64,000 nucleotides of DNA from Youngiibacter multivorans. Its GTDB lineage: Bacteria; Bacillota; Clostridia; Clostridiales; Clostridiaceae. Positions 1 to 8,136 of the stretch are shown here, piece by piece; within the stretch, counting starts at the first letter, position 1; the number at the start of each line of letters is the position of its first letter. Below the pieces are notes generated by a model. It had not been told where the DNA came from, made no database searches, and worked only from the letters and a program-made list of their open reading frames with translations. The DNA is taken from the NCBI RefSeq assembly GCF_017873395.1, contig NZ_JAGGKC010000009.1, positions 52,230 through 116,229 of the forward strand, given 5' to 3'. A program made the position numbers and the translations under genes.

Positions 1-1016
1 ACGGGAAGTATGAGTCAGGTCTGAAATCCGGATCTGCCGAGATATACAAGTATGAGATCCCTGGTGGCCAGTATTCGAACCTAAAGCCGCAGGTAGAGAG
101 CTTCGGATTGGGCCATAAGTTCACTGACATCAAGGAGATGTTCAAGACCGTCAACGACATGCTCGGTGACATAGTCAAGGTCACACCATCATCAAAGGCG
201 GTCGGCGATTTTGCCATATTCATGGTCCAGAACGGGCTGACACCTGAAAACATATACGAGAAGGCTGCCACAATGGCATTCCCTGACTCGGTGGTTTCCT
301 ACTTCAAGGGGATGATGGGACAGCCTATGGGTGGATTCCCTGAAAGGCTCCAGAAGCTGGTCCTCAAGGGAGAGGAGCCGATAACCTGCAGGCCGGGAGA
401 GCTATTGGCACCGCTTGATTTTGATGCGATAAGCGAAAAGCTATCAACCAAGTACAGGATTGAGCCGACCATGAAGGATATACTTAGCTACGCCCTTTAT
501 CCTGAAGTGTTTGAAGGCTACCTTAAGTTCAGGTCCCAGTATGGTGACCTTGGAAGAATAGGCAGCGATGTTTTCTTCCACGGACTTTCAGAAGGTGAGA
601 CCATTGAAGCTGAGGTTGCTGAAGGAAAGGCGCTTATGATCAAGCTCCTGACAATCGGTAAGCCGGATCAGGAAGGAAACAGGACTCTCGTATTCGAGGT
701 AAACAGGAACAGGCGTGAGATAAAGATCAAGGATAAGAACAGCACGATGAGAGATTCCAAGAACGGAGAATTCACAGCTGTTGAGATGGCTGACCCTGAC
801 AACATTAACGAGATTGGGTCGCCAATACCTGGAACAGTGATTTCAGTACTGGTTAAGGAAGGCGAGCAGGTTGCTGAAAACCAGGCTATTGTCGTAGTCG
901 AGGCCATGAAGATGGAGACGAGGATTACCAGCCCTAAGGCAGGCACCATAGCGTCAGTCAACGTATCTGTCGGTCAGCAGGTAAAGTCCGGAGAGCTTCT
1001 CATAGTCATAAAATAG
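1..1016 (+). CDS. pyc: Pyruvate carboxylase, C-terminal part (5' end outside window)
   Basis: The reading frame is open from the first bases of the window, so only about the last 337 residues are present. It starts inside the carboxyltransferase/PYC-association region (EIPGGQYSNLKPQ is the family-typical string) and ends with a biotinyl carrier domain whose EAMKMET motif near base 901 holds the biotin-accepting lysine. The enzyme carboxylates pyruvate to oxaloacetate using ATP and bicarbonate, an anaplerotic step in the cytoplasm. The related oxaloacetate decarboxylase alpha subunit shares both domains, but the contiguous PYC-type linker favours pyruvate carboxylase. A strong terminator follows at once. 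Confidence 0.9.
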   Translation, partial: GKYESGLKSGSAEIYKYEIPGGQYSNLKPQVESFGLGHKFTDIKEMFKTVNDMLGDIVKVTPSSKAVGDFAIFMVQNGLTPENIYEKAATMAFPDSVVSYFKGMMGQPMGGFPERLQKLVLKGEEPITCRPGELLAPLDFDAISEKLSTKYRIEPTMKDILSYALYPEVFEGYLKFRSQYGDLGRIGSDVFFHGLSEGETIEAEVAEGKALMIKLLTIGKPDQEGNRTLVFEVNRNRREIKIKDKNSTMRDSKNGEFTAVEMADPDNINEIGSPIPGTVISVLVKEGEQVAENQAIVVVEAMKMETRITSPKAGTIASVNVSVGQQVKSGELLIVIK

Positions 1017-1031
1017 TCTGATGCAAATTGA

Positions 1032-1077
1032 AGAGACAGGCACTGGCTTCTAGCCGGATGCCTGTCTCTCTTTTTTG
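1032..1077 (+). terminator. Rho-independent terminator after pyc
   Basis: An 11-bp stem (AGAGACAGGCA with TGCCTGTCTCT) closes a loop of about 16 nt and runs into CTTTTTT. It lies between convergent pyc and the ubiD-like gene. Confidence 0.85.
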
Positions 1078-1088
1078 TCTGAGATTGC

Positions 1089-2573
1089 TTATTTGTAGTC
1101 AGGTACCCATCTTGTCGGGTCTACCTCCATGAATTGTGACCTCTGGAACTTGTCCTTCAAGGAATAAGGGACCGTGCAGTCGAATATGGTCTTGCAGGAG
1201 ATTCCCTTGTCCTTGATAAGTGGACTGTATTCAGGACTCTGTGAGGGATCGAGTGGATGGCACCTTACGCCCGGGATGAAGGTTGTGTCTACATTGCCCT
1301 GGTATCTTGTGTTGAGTGCCCAGAGCACATCGTTTGAATCGAATATGTCCACATCCTCATCAACAAGGACCACGTGCTTCAGCTCGGAGAATGCTGCAAA
1401 AGCCAGCAGAGCTGCCTGACCCTGACGACCTTCGTCGCTTGGCTGGCTCTTCTTGAACTGCATCACGGCCATATATTTGCCGCCTCCTGACGAGTGGGCA
1501 TAGACATTCAGCAGCCTGCCAGGCATCGCCTTCTCGACCATCTGGAGGATGCTAGCCTCAGTAGGTATTCCTGCCATGCTGACATGTTCCTCGCTTGGAC
1601 CTATGACTGTCTGCATTATCGGGTTTATCCTGTGAGTCACAGCCTTGACCTTGATTATCGGGAGCGAATTGTTGGCTCCGCCGGTATACCCCGGGAATTC
1701 TGGCATCGCCTTGCCTGTTCCTGTATTCTGGTCCTCTTCGACCCTTATTCCAGGAAGAAGCTCGCCCTCTACGACATACTCCGCATTTGCAATGGCTCTC
1801 TCGTTTATTGTCATGCACTTTACGAGCTCTACCGCCCTGCCTCTGATGGCGCCTGCAATGCTAAGCTCGTCGAAGCCGATTGGCGTTGTGGGTGGCTCGA
1901 AGCAGGCTGCGATCTCTATTGCAGGGTCAACTCCAATGCTGATTGAAATTGGAAGCGGCTGTGAAAGTTTCTCTGCCTTTTGCCTGAAAACTTCAAGATG
2001 CCTTGCACCAGGTACGAAATACATGGAAATCTCGTCCTTTGACTGCAGGCACAGCCTGTGTATAGTCACATCTGACTCCTTAGTCTCTGGATCTGATGCA
2101 TAGCACATGCCCATGGTTATGTACGGGCCTGCATCTTCAGGAGTGTTTGTAGGAGCTGGTATCAGCTTCCTTATGTCGAAGCCCTCATCACTTGAGTAGT
2201 GGACTATCTCCTGGCACGGTGCAGCATCATGCTGAACAACTATCGGGTCGATTGGTTTTTTAACTGCATCATTGAGAAGGAATCCAAGCCTTTCAGGCTT
2301 GCAGCCCAGCATTAATCCAACTCTTTCCCTGCTGGACAAAAGACCAATCAAGGTTCTGGAATCTTCATGGCCGATGACATTATTGAAGATCATTGCCGGA
2401 CCTATTCTTGTAGGCCTCATTACGGTACCACCGGCTCCGATGTACCTGTAAACACCGGCTAGCTCTGCATTTGGGTCTACGGGGACATCTGTTTCGATCA
2501 GCTGACCAGGCACGGTTTTCAGAAGCTCAAGTGCTGAACGCAGATCATTGACTGCTGTTTTTTCATTTGACAT
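1089..2573 (-). CDS. UbiD family decarboxylase
   Basis: This 494-residue protein has the length and layout of UbiD-type (de)carboxylases, which use prenylated FMN to decarboxylate aromatic or alpha,beta-unsaturated acids. Visible landmarks are the metal/cofactor segment DVTIHR, the core GVDPAIEIAACF, and the segment AEYVVEGELLPG, where the family keeps its catalytic glutamates. The start has a good RBS (AGAGGTG). No UbiX prenyltransferase gene is in the window, so the cofactor must come from elsewhere. A MerR-type regulator lies just upstream on the same strand, separated by a hairpin. The substrate cannot be read from sequence; phenolic acids are the family's common substrates. Confidence 0.85.
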   Translation of the reverse strand: MSNEKTAVNDLRSALELLKTVPGQLIETDVPVDPNAELAGVYRYIGAGGTVMRPTRIGPAMIFNNVIGHEDSRTLIGLLSSRERVGLMLGCKPERLGFLLNDAVKKPIDPIVVQHDAAPCQEIVHYSSDEGFDIRKLIPAPTNTPEDAGPYITMGMCYASDPETKESDVTIHRLCLQSKDEISMYFVPGARHLEVFRQKAEKLSQPLPISISIGVDPAIEIAACFEPPTTPIGFDELSIAGAIRGRAVELVKCMTINERAIANAEYVVEGELLPGIRVEEDQNTGTGKAMPEFPGYTGGANNSLPIIKVKAVTHRINPIMQTVIGPSEEHVSMAGIPTEASILQMVEKAMPGRLLNVYAHSSGGGKYMAVMQFKKSQPSDEGRQGQAALLAFAAFSELKHVVLVDEDVDIFDSNDVLWALNTRYQGNVDTTFIPGVRCHPLDPSQSPEYSPLIKDKGISCKTIFDCTVPYSLKDKFQRSQFMEVDPTRWVPDYK

Positions 2574-2660
2574 TTTAATGCACCTCTCTTTATTTGAACT
2601 CAGTCTAAGGTGTATATCAGCAATACAGTCAAGGATTTTTTTAGCCAGGTGATTTTTTAA

Positions 2661-2699
2661 AAAGGAAATGCTGCCACCGTAGAATTTGGTGGCAGCATT
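2661..2699 (-). terminator. Terminator after the MerR-type regulator
   Basis: A 12-bp perfect stem (AATGCTGCCACC with GGTGGCAGCATT) reads on the minus strand into TTCCTTTTT. It ends the regulator transcript and separates it from the ubiD-like gene. Confidence 0.75.
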
Positions 2700-2700
2700 A

Positions 2701-3519
2701 TCATTTTATCCTTATCTGCAGCTGGCAATAGTCGACATTCCTGTCGGCACCATAAAACGTGGTGTCAAGCAGACAAAGGTCAAGGATATCCCCGTTTATC
2801 TCATATCCAGAGCCATTGATATGCTCAAGGAGCCTTTGCAGCGGATCCTTTTCATAGGGCATTGCGTTTTTGTTCATGCATACATATTTCCCTGACTCAA
2901 TGATGATTTTGCTGTCTATCTCTTCCTTGTAATATGGAAGGAATGCTATTACACCAGCTCCCTTGAACCAGTCTTCATCATTGATGCTTCCTTTCCTGAT
3001 CATCGTTCCGAATCCGTCTGAAGAGAGCATGTCATGCTTCCAGAGTATCTTCCAGGCCTTCATCAGAGTGACGTGGAGCTCCTTTCTGCAAATGGGGTTT
3101 TCGAAAGGTACAAAAACGGCGTAGCGTTCAGGGAATTCAATGATTGCAGGATTGTCCAGGTCTTCCTTGTACCTGCTCATGTTGCTGTAGAAGTCGAGCC
3201 TGTGGCTGATGAACTCTCTGGTCAGGGTAAGCCTCGCTATCTCCCTATCCAATGCTTCCTTCTGGCTTTTGAGAAGGCTTGATGCTGAATCCAGGCTCCT
3301 GCTTCCTATATGATTCTTTATTTCATCAAGAGGTATGCCAACATTCTTAAGGTAGCAGATTTCCCGGAGCACAGGAATCTGAAGGGTGTCGTAAGCCCTG
3401 TATCCGTTGCTTTCAGTGTGGTCTGGCTTGAACAGACCTATCTTGTCGTAATAGATCAGGGTTTGACGTGTTATGTTATGCAGCTCTGCCATATCACTTA
3501 TCGAAAGGTATTCGCTCAT
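2701..3519 (-). CDS. MerR family transcriptional regulator with C-terminal effector domain
   Basis: The 272-residue protein begins with a MerR winged helix-turn-helix (YLSISDMAELHNITRQTLIYYDKIGLF, given here in part: residues about 4-70), followed by a long helical linker and a C-terminal half resembling a GyrI/BmrR-like ligand-binding domain. Such proteins bind small, often amphipathic compounds and switch a promoter with an over-long spacer. I chose the ATG at 3519 because GGGGG lies five bases upstream; the ATG at 3531 has no RBS. Its only same-strand neighbour is the UbiD-type decarboxylase, a plausible but unproven target. Confidence 0.8.
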   Translation of the reverse strand: MSEYLSISDMAELHNITRQTLIYYDKIGLFKPDHTESNGYRAYDTLQIPVLREICYLKNVGIPLDEIKNHIGSRSLDSASSLLKSQKEALDREIARLTLTREFISHRLDFYSNMSRYKEDLDNPAIIEFPERYAVFVPFENPICRKELHVTLMKAWKILWKHDMLSSDGFGTMIRKGSINDEDWFKGAGVIAFLPYYKEEIDSKIIIESGKYVCMNKNAMPYEKDPLQRLLEHINGSGYEINGDILDLCLLDTTFYGADRNVDYCQLQIRIK

Positions 3520-3693
3520 AGGTACCCCCATGGTTATCGGCGTAAAGAAGTATTTATTTAGTCATGATTTTAGCATATTTTCTGAAGGATTTCTTGAAAT
3601 TCGACGCCAAAATAAAATTCAGCATTTCACTTCAACTGGATTATTGCAGATTTTTTGCTGCTATTTCCGTTGAAACCTCAGCTTAAAAAACTA

Positions 3694-3722
3694 TTGACGT
3701 AAAAAAAACTATCCATTATAAT
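3694..3722 (+). promoter_or_regulatory. Promoter of tRNA-Ser/SRP RNA
   Basis: TTGACG at 3694-3699, a 17-bp spacer and TATAAT at 3717-3722 form a near-consensus sigma-A promoter about 60 bp before the tRNA. Confidence 0.8.
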
Positions 3723-3780
3723 TACAATGTTGTTCAATGCATGTAAGTTTTATAACAACTTAAGTGTGTTGATGTGATGT

Positions 3781-3870
3781 GGAGAGGTGGCCGAGTGGTC
3801 GAAGGCGCACGCCTGGAAAGTGTGTATTGGGGAAACTCAATCATGGGTTCAAATCCCATCCTCTCCGCCA
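3781..3870 (+). tRNA. tRNA-Ser (anticodon GGA)
   Basis: A class II tRNA with long variable arm: acceptor stem GGAGAGG/CCTCTCC, anticodon stem CACGC/GTGTG with loop CTGGAAA giving GGA, T loop GGTTCAAATCC, and encoded CCA at 3868-3870. It reads UCC/UCU serine codons. It is followed after two bases by the SRP RNA, and the two probably share one transcript. Confidence 0.95.
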
Positions 3871-3872
3871 TT

Positions 3873-4136
3873 CCGTGCTAGATGGGGAACCAGCGGTGCC
3901 CTGTAACCTGCAATCCGCTACAGCAGGGTTGAATTCCTTTCCGAGGCCCAAGGCTTCAGGGCCTGACCCATGAAAGTAACGTTGATGAATTGGTCCCACG
4001 CAATGTACGGCTATGAACCTCGTCAGGACCGGAAGGTAGCAGCGATAAGTAGTTTGTGTGTGTGCCGTGGCAAACCTGTTCTGAGTTTACTGCTAGGGTA
4101 ACGCCTGGAACCTTTCTGTCGGAGAAAGGTGCACGG
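3873..4136 (+). ncRNA. ffs: Signal recognition particle RNA, large Gram-positive type
   Basis: The hallmark domain IV hairpin GTCAGGACCGGAAGGTAGCAGC region (around 4022-4043) is present, with the GGAA tetraloop and Ffh-binding internal loop. The 5' part contains the Alu-like segment typical of Bacillus/Clostridium scRNA. The ends pair as CCGTGC (3873-3878) with GCACGG (4131-4136), giving about 264 nt, the size class with an Alu domain rather than the short 4.5S RNA. It works with Ffh to target nascent membrane and secreted proteins. tRNA-Ser next to SRP RNA near dnaX is also seen in Bacillus. Confidence 0.95.
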
Positions 4137-4151
4137 TTTAATTGTACATAT

Positions 4152-4190
4152 CCACCCATGATGGTTTATGCCATTGAGGGTGGTTTTTTT
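4152..4190 (+). terminator. Terminator after SRP RNA
   Basis: Stem CCACCC with GGGTGG, helped by inner pairing of ATGG with CCAT, is followed by a run of seven or more T. Confidence 0.85.
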
Positions 4191-4207
4191 ATTTGTTTTA
4201 TTTTAAT

Positions 4208-4233
4208 GGAGCGCTTCCCTGAAGAAGCGCTCC
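4208..4233. terminator. Inverted repeat, possible terminator of the small membrane protein gene
   Basis: A 10-bp perfect stem GGAGCGCTTC/GAAGCGCTCC encloses a 6-nt loop. It lies just past the end of the minus-strand gene at 4238; the T tract on that strand is short, so the terminator call is moderate. Confidence 0.55.
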
Positions 4234-4237
4234 TTAA

Positions 4238-4591
4238 TCAATAATTCTTCCTGGTCTTGCCGTGAAGGTGGTGCCCAAGCTTAACCGATACGAAGGTTAT
4301 TAAAACCAGAAGCACCATATAAAGTAGGATCAGCAGATATAATTCAGAGAAAAGGAAAAGGGTCAGGAACACAATGCCTGGTACAATTAGGAGTAGAGCT
4401 GCAGTTATATGCATTTCAGAGAAGAAGAATCCAAGCAGCAAGCCGAGTAATCCGTATATGACGAGTATCACTGCTATGATAACAAGCCTTTCATCCATGG
4501 CTCCATCGGAAAAAACCGAGTTCATGACTCCGAAGAAACCGAACAGCAGGCCGAGGGCGAGTGAAAGCACTGATCCCAGGATTTTCTTCAT
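4238..4591 (-). CDS. Small membrane protein of unknown function
   Basis: The 117-residue product is almost wholly hydrophobic, with about four predicted membrane segments (residues near 5-22, 37-57, 62-80 and 83-106) and a short basic tail (HLHGKTRKNY). It has an RBS (AAAGGCGG) and ends in an inverted repeat, so it looks like a real monocistronic gene. I do not recognise the family and no function can be read from the sequence or its neighbours (SRP RNA and a lipase-like hydrolase). Confidence 0.6.
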   Translation of the reverse strand: MKKILGSVLSLALGLLFGFFGVMNSVFSDGAMDERLVIIAVILVIYGLLGLLLGFFFSEMHITAALLLIVPGIVFLTLFLFSELYLLILLYMVLLVLITFVSVKLGHHLHGKTRKNY

Positions 4592-4806
4592 GAATTGACC
4601 GCCTTTCAGGGCAGGGTTTAGCCTTGCCAGAAGTATTCACCTCAATTGTAGTATCATTTTCAGCAGGATGCAATTAAGTATAAGCACCTGAGCTGCAGGA
4701 TTCTGTTTTTCTTATTGGTGATGATGTCAAAAAGCATGTAGTGATGATATGGTATAATAATGTAGATGGAAACGTTTAGATTTCAAGGAATAATAAGGAG
4801 GGTAAA

Positions 4807-5610
4807 ATGAAAGAGAGAATTTTCCAATCGTATGATGGGACAGGTCTTTTTGTTAAAAAGGACGAGGTAATGCACAATAAGGCTGTTGTACTTATAGTAC
4901 ATGGACTCTGCGAGCATCTTGGAAGATATGACTATCTTACTGAGAAGCTGAACAGCAGCGGGTATTCTGTTTACAGGTTTGACCACAGAGGACATGGAAA
5001 ATCTGAAGGCAGGCGTGTATTCTATGGAACCTATAATGAGATATTCGAGGATGTCAATGCTGTGTTCGACCTCATGAAGTCCGAGAATCCGGGAACCAGG
5101 CTATTTGTTGTAGGCCACAGCATGGGAGGGTACGCATCCGCACTTTTCGGAAGCCACTATCCGGGAAAAGCTGACGGCTATGTGCTTTCTGGAGCGCTTA
5201 CAAGAAACAACGCTGGAGCAGGCTCAGCCTTACCTCCTGATTTACCCGCTGAGACATACTTCCCCAATGAGCTTGGTGCAGGAGTGTGCAGTGACCCAGA
5301 GGTAGTGGCAGCCTATCAGAAAGACCCTCTTGTCGAGAAGCAGATTTCAGCAGGCTTGTTCTATACTATTTTTAAGGGAATCGGATACCTCAAGGGGAAT
5401 CCCGGAAATTTCACAGATCCTGTATTCCTTATGCACGGCTGCGATGATGGATTGGTTTCCAATTCAGATTCAAGGGAGTTTTTCGGTGAGATAGCCTCTA
5501 AAGACAAGAGTCTCAAGATTTATTCGAAGCTTTACCATGAGATATTCAACGAGGTTGAAAAGGATGAGGTCATAAGTGAGGCGATTGCCTGGCTTGATAA
5601 GAGGTCTTAA
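4807..5610 (+). CDS. Alpha/beta hydrolase, monoacylglycerol lipase-like
   Basis: The 267-residue protein shows the serine hydrolase fold: oxyanion strand LIVHGLCEH (residues 29-37), nucleophile elbow GHSMGG with Ser105, an acidic residue in FLMHGCDDGLV and a C-terminal histidine in LYHEIFNE. The HG-CEHxGRY and FDHRGHGKSEG strings match the monoglyceride lipase/lysophospholipase subfamily (Hydrolase_4), so it probably cleaves monoacylglycerols, lysolipids or similar short esters in the cytoplasm. It has a strong RBS (AAGGAGGG) and TATAAT around 4751. It stands alone. Confidence 0.8.
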   Translation: MKERIFQSYDGTGLFVKKDEVMHNKAVVLIVHGLCEHLGRYDYLTEKLNSSGYSVYRFDHRGHGKSEGRRVFYGTYNEIFEDVNAVFDLMKSENPGTRLFVVGHSMGGYASALFGSHYPGKADGYVLSGALTRNNAGAGSALPPDLPAETYFPNELGAGVCSDPEVVAAYQKDPLVEKQISAGLFYTIFKGIGYLKGNPGNFTDPVFLMHGCDDGLVSNSDSREFFGEIASKDKSLKIYSKLYHEIFNEVEKDEVISEAIAWLDKRS

Positions 5611-5634
5611 GGCCCGCTTTCGTGGACAAGTGAC

Positions 5635-5662
5635 TTGCAATTACGCACACATCTGATATAAT
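5635..5662 (+). promoter_or_regulatory. Candidate promoter for hom-thrB
   Basis: TTGCAA (5635-5640), 16-bp spacer, TATAAT (5657-5662). It would give an unusually long leader of about 140 nt before hom. Confidence 0.6.
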
Positions 5663-5697
5663 TAAAAAAATCGGAGAGTCGGAAGGCTCTGGATTGC

Positions 5698-5776
5698 ATG
5701 CATTTACGGTTAATTAGAATTGATGAAGCGTTTGGACGTGAAACAGGCAGCGCAAGGTAATACCTTAAGCTGCCTG
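5698..5776 (+). promoter_or_regulatory. Structured leader of hom with a possible 20-codon leader peptide
   Basis: The hom leader holds a short ORF (5698-5760) after a GGAAGG motif; its TAA stop sits in the loop of a strong hairpin made by CAGGCAGC (5744-5751) and GCTGCCTG (5769-5776), with inner pairing AAGGT/ACCTT. No T tract follows, so it is not a plain terminator. No T-box, SAM or lysine riboswitch motif is evident. The peptide has no run of Thr, Ile or Met codons and its codon use differs from real genes nearby, so coding is doubtful. Confidence 0.4.
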
Positions 5777-5810
5777 CTTCTTCATGGTCCTGCGAGATGG
5801 GGAGTGTAAC

Positions 5811-7106
5811 ATGGATCATGTAAGAGTTGGCCTGGTAGGGCTGGGTACTGTGGGAACCGGAGTATACAAGATGCTCCAGGAAAATAAGGATATCATCACC
5901 AAGAAAGTCGGAAAGGAAATAAGGATCGAAAAAATTCTTGTTAGGAACAAGGACAAGGAAAGAGATCCGGAAATACCGTCAGAGCTCATCACGTTTGACC
6001 CTCGTGATATCCTGGAGAATGATGATATAGACATAGTGATTGAGGTAATGGGAAGCGTGGACCTGGCCATGGACTACATAAAAAGGGCGCTTTCCGCAAA
6101 GAAGCAGGTAATCACAGCAAACAAGGACCTTATCGCTCTTCATGAGGAAGAGCTTTCAGAGCTTGCCCATCAGAATGGAAGGGACCTTTATTTCGAAGCA
6201 TCCGTAGCCGGAGGCATCCCGATAATTGGAACTTTAAAAGAGGACCTTGCCGGCAATAAGATAAGAAAGATAATGGGAATAATTAACGGAACGACCAACT
6301 ACATACTCACCAGGATGACAAAAGAAGGCAAGAGCTACGAGGACGTATTGAAGGATGCAGTCGCACTTGGATATGCAGAAAGCGACCCTACCGCTGATGT
6401 TGAAGGACTCGATGCTGCAAGGAAGATTGCGATACTTGGCACTATTGCGTTCGATACCAAAATAACCTTCAATGATGTCTACGTTGAGGGAATCACGAAA
6501 ATAACCAAAGACGACATAAAGTATGCTGATGAGCTTGGCTATGTGGTCAAGCTGCTTGGAATAGGCATGAATGTGGATGACAAGGCTGAGGCGAGAGTCC
6601 ATCCGGTATTCATTCCCAAGGATCATCCGCTGGCTGCTGTAAATGATGTCTTCAATGCGATCTTCGTAGAAGGCAATGCAGTTGGCGAGACCATGTTCTA
6701 CGGACGTGGCGCAGGTGAGCTTCCGACTGCAAGTGCAGTCATTGGCGACCTTATGAAGGCCACCAGGGATTTCATCAACGATACCATGGGATCAAGCTAC
6801 AGGAAGATAGTCAAGAGAAAGGAAATCAAGGACATATCGGAGGTTGATACCGCATTCTATACCAGGATGAAGGTAAAGGACATACCCGGTGTTTTCGCAA
6901 AGATTGCCACTGTTTTTGGCGACCACGGCGTCAGTATCGCTTTGGTAAGGCAGCAGTACAGAGATGACAGCGGAGTGGCTGAGATTGTCCTTGTAACCCA
7001 TAAGGTCAAGGAAAAGAATGTCAGGGATTCTCTGGCAGCAATCGAAAAGCTTGATGTGGTCGAGAAAGTGACAAGCGTCATAAGGGTCGAAGAAGGAAAG
7101 AGATAA
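5811..7106 (+). CDS. hom: Homoserine dehydrogenase
   Basis: The 431-residue enzyme reduces aspartate semialdehyde to homoserine with NAD(P)H, the branch point to threonine and methionine. The N-terminal Rossmann motif GLVGLGTVGTGVY, the segment GIINGTTNYILT and the catalytic-domain string LGYAESDPTADVEGLDAARK are family signatures. A C-terminal ACT domain (about residues 355-431, starting KDIPGVFAKIATVFGDHGVSI) suggests feedback regulation by an amino acid, usually threonine. I chose ATG 5811, preceded by GGGGAG; an upstream in-frame start at 5784 lies inside the leader. Homoserine kinase follows; threonine synthase and aspartokinase are not in the window. Confidence 0.95.
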   Translation: MDHVRVGLVGLGTVGTGVYKMLQENKDIITKKVGKEIRIEKILVRNKDKERDPEIPSELITFDPRDILENDDIDIVIEVMGSVDLAMDYIKRALSAKKQVITANKDLIALHEEELSELAHQNGRDLYFEASVAGGIPIIGTLKEDLAGNKIRKIMGIINGTTNYILTRMTKEGKSYEDVLKDAVALGYAESDPTADVEGLDAARKIAILGTIAFDTKITFNDVYVEGITKITKDDIKYADELGYVVKLLGIGMNVDDKAEARVHPVFIPKDHPLAAVNDVFNAIFVEGNAVGETMFYGRGAGELPTASAVIGDLMKATRDFINDTMGSSYRKIVKRKEIKDISEVDTAFYTRMKVKDIPGVFAKIATVFGDHGVSIALVRQQYRDDSGVAEIVLVTHKVKEKNVRDSLAAIEKLDVVEKVTSVIRVEEGKR

Positions 7107-7188
7107 CTTATTTAGGATAGGTATATAAAAAGGGAAGTAAGCTATGGGCGGAGCTGTGAAATCTTTAAGGCTTCGCATGGAGGTAGGA

Positions 7189-8088
7189 ATGGTAAGGGTA
7201 ATTGTACCTGCGACGACTGCAAACTTAGGACCGGGTTTCGACACAATGGGACTTGCGCTTGACATGTATACGGAAGTCATCATGGAAACAGGCGGGGAAG
7301 GGATAAGGATAACATCAGAGGGTGAAGGCAGCGAGGAGCTATCCTGTTCTGAAGACAATCTCATCTACAAGTGTGCGAAAAAGCTTTTTGATTCTGTGGA
7401 ATACGAGCCAAAAGGGCTGTCAGTCAGGATAATCAATGGGATACCCCTATCAAGGGGACTTGGCAGCAGCGCATCAGCTATAATAGCCGGGCTATTGGCT
7501 GCGAGGGAGATATCTGCTGCAAACATATCGGACTACGAGCTTCTGAAAATGGCTACTGAAGTCGAAGGACATCCTGACAATGTAGCTCCTGCCTTGTTTG
7601 GAGGATTCGTCCTCAGCAGGATGGAGGGCAAGGAGATCATCTACAGGAAGATCGATGTTGACGACAAGCTTCTTGCGGTGGTTGCAATCCCTGAATTCGA
7701 ACTGCCTACGGAAAAATCCAGGGCGATACTACCAAGGGCAGTAAGCAGAGAGGATGCCATCTTCAACATTGGAAATGCGTCACTCCTTGTATACTCGCTC
7801 CTTATGAAGGACTACAGCCTTCTCAGAAAGGCCATGAACGACAGGCTTCACGAGCCTTACAGGATTCCGCTGGTTCCCGGTCTCGAGGAGGTCAAGAGAA
7901 GAGCTCTCGGAGCAGGTGCTTTCTCAGCTGCCCTCAGTGGAGCAGGCCCCACGGTAATAGCATTTGCTGACGAGCATAACTCGGAATCTGTAAGGTCAGC
8001 AATGGAGGAAGGCTTCAGAAGCGCTGGGATTGAGTCGGACGTAAGGATCCTGAGCCTTAATAACAAGGGTGCAATAGTATACAGATAA
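7189..8088 (+). CDS. thrB: Homoserine kinase
   Basis: A GHMP-superfamily kinase of 299 residues that phosphorylates homoserine on the way to threonine. It carries the N-terminal PATTANLGPGFDTMG motif, the ATP-binding loop PLSRGLGSSASA, and the C-terminal GAFSAALSGAGPT motif, all expected for ThrB. ATG 7189 is chosen because GGAGGTAGGA lies immediately before it and the conserved fold begins here; an in-frame ATG at 7144 would add 15 atypical residues. It lies about 80 bp after hom and they are probably cotranscribed. A very strong terminator follows. Confidence 0.92.
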   Translation: MVRVIVPATTANLGPGFDTMGLALDMYTEVIMETGGEGIRITSEGEGSEELSCSEDNLIYKCAKKLFDSVEYEPKGLSVRIINGIPLSRGLGSSASAIIAGLLAAREISAANISDYELLKMATEVEGHPDNVAPALFGGFVLSRMEGKEIIYRKIDVDDKLLAVVAIPEFELPTEKSRAILPRAVSREDAIFNIGNASLLVYSLLMKDYSLLRKAMNDRLHEPYRIPLVPGLEEVKRRALGAGAFSAALSGAGPTVIAFADEHNSESVRSAMEEGFRSAGIESDVRILSLNNKGAIVYR

Positions 8089-8135
8089 AAATACCGGTGC
8101 CAGGCAATCTTCAGACTGCCTGGCACCGGTATTTT
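8087..8135. terminator. Bidirectional terminator between thrB and a convergent gene
   Basis: A perfect stem of about 19-20 bp (AAAATACCGGTGCCAGGC... paired with its complement) has A and T tracts on both sides, so it can stop transcription from both directions. Confidence 0.9.
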
Positions 8136-8136
8136 A

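Noticed and set aside
3779..4244. Open frames over tRNA-Ser and SRP RNA on both strands
   Set aside because: They coincide with clear structural RNAs and have no protein-like composition.
5635..5810. T-box, SAM or lysine riboswitch before hom
   Set aside because: No T-box core, specifier loop or known aptamer motif could be found; only a hairpin and a short ORF.
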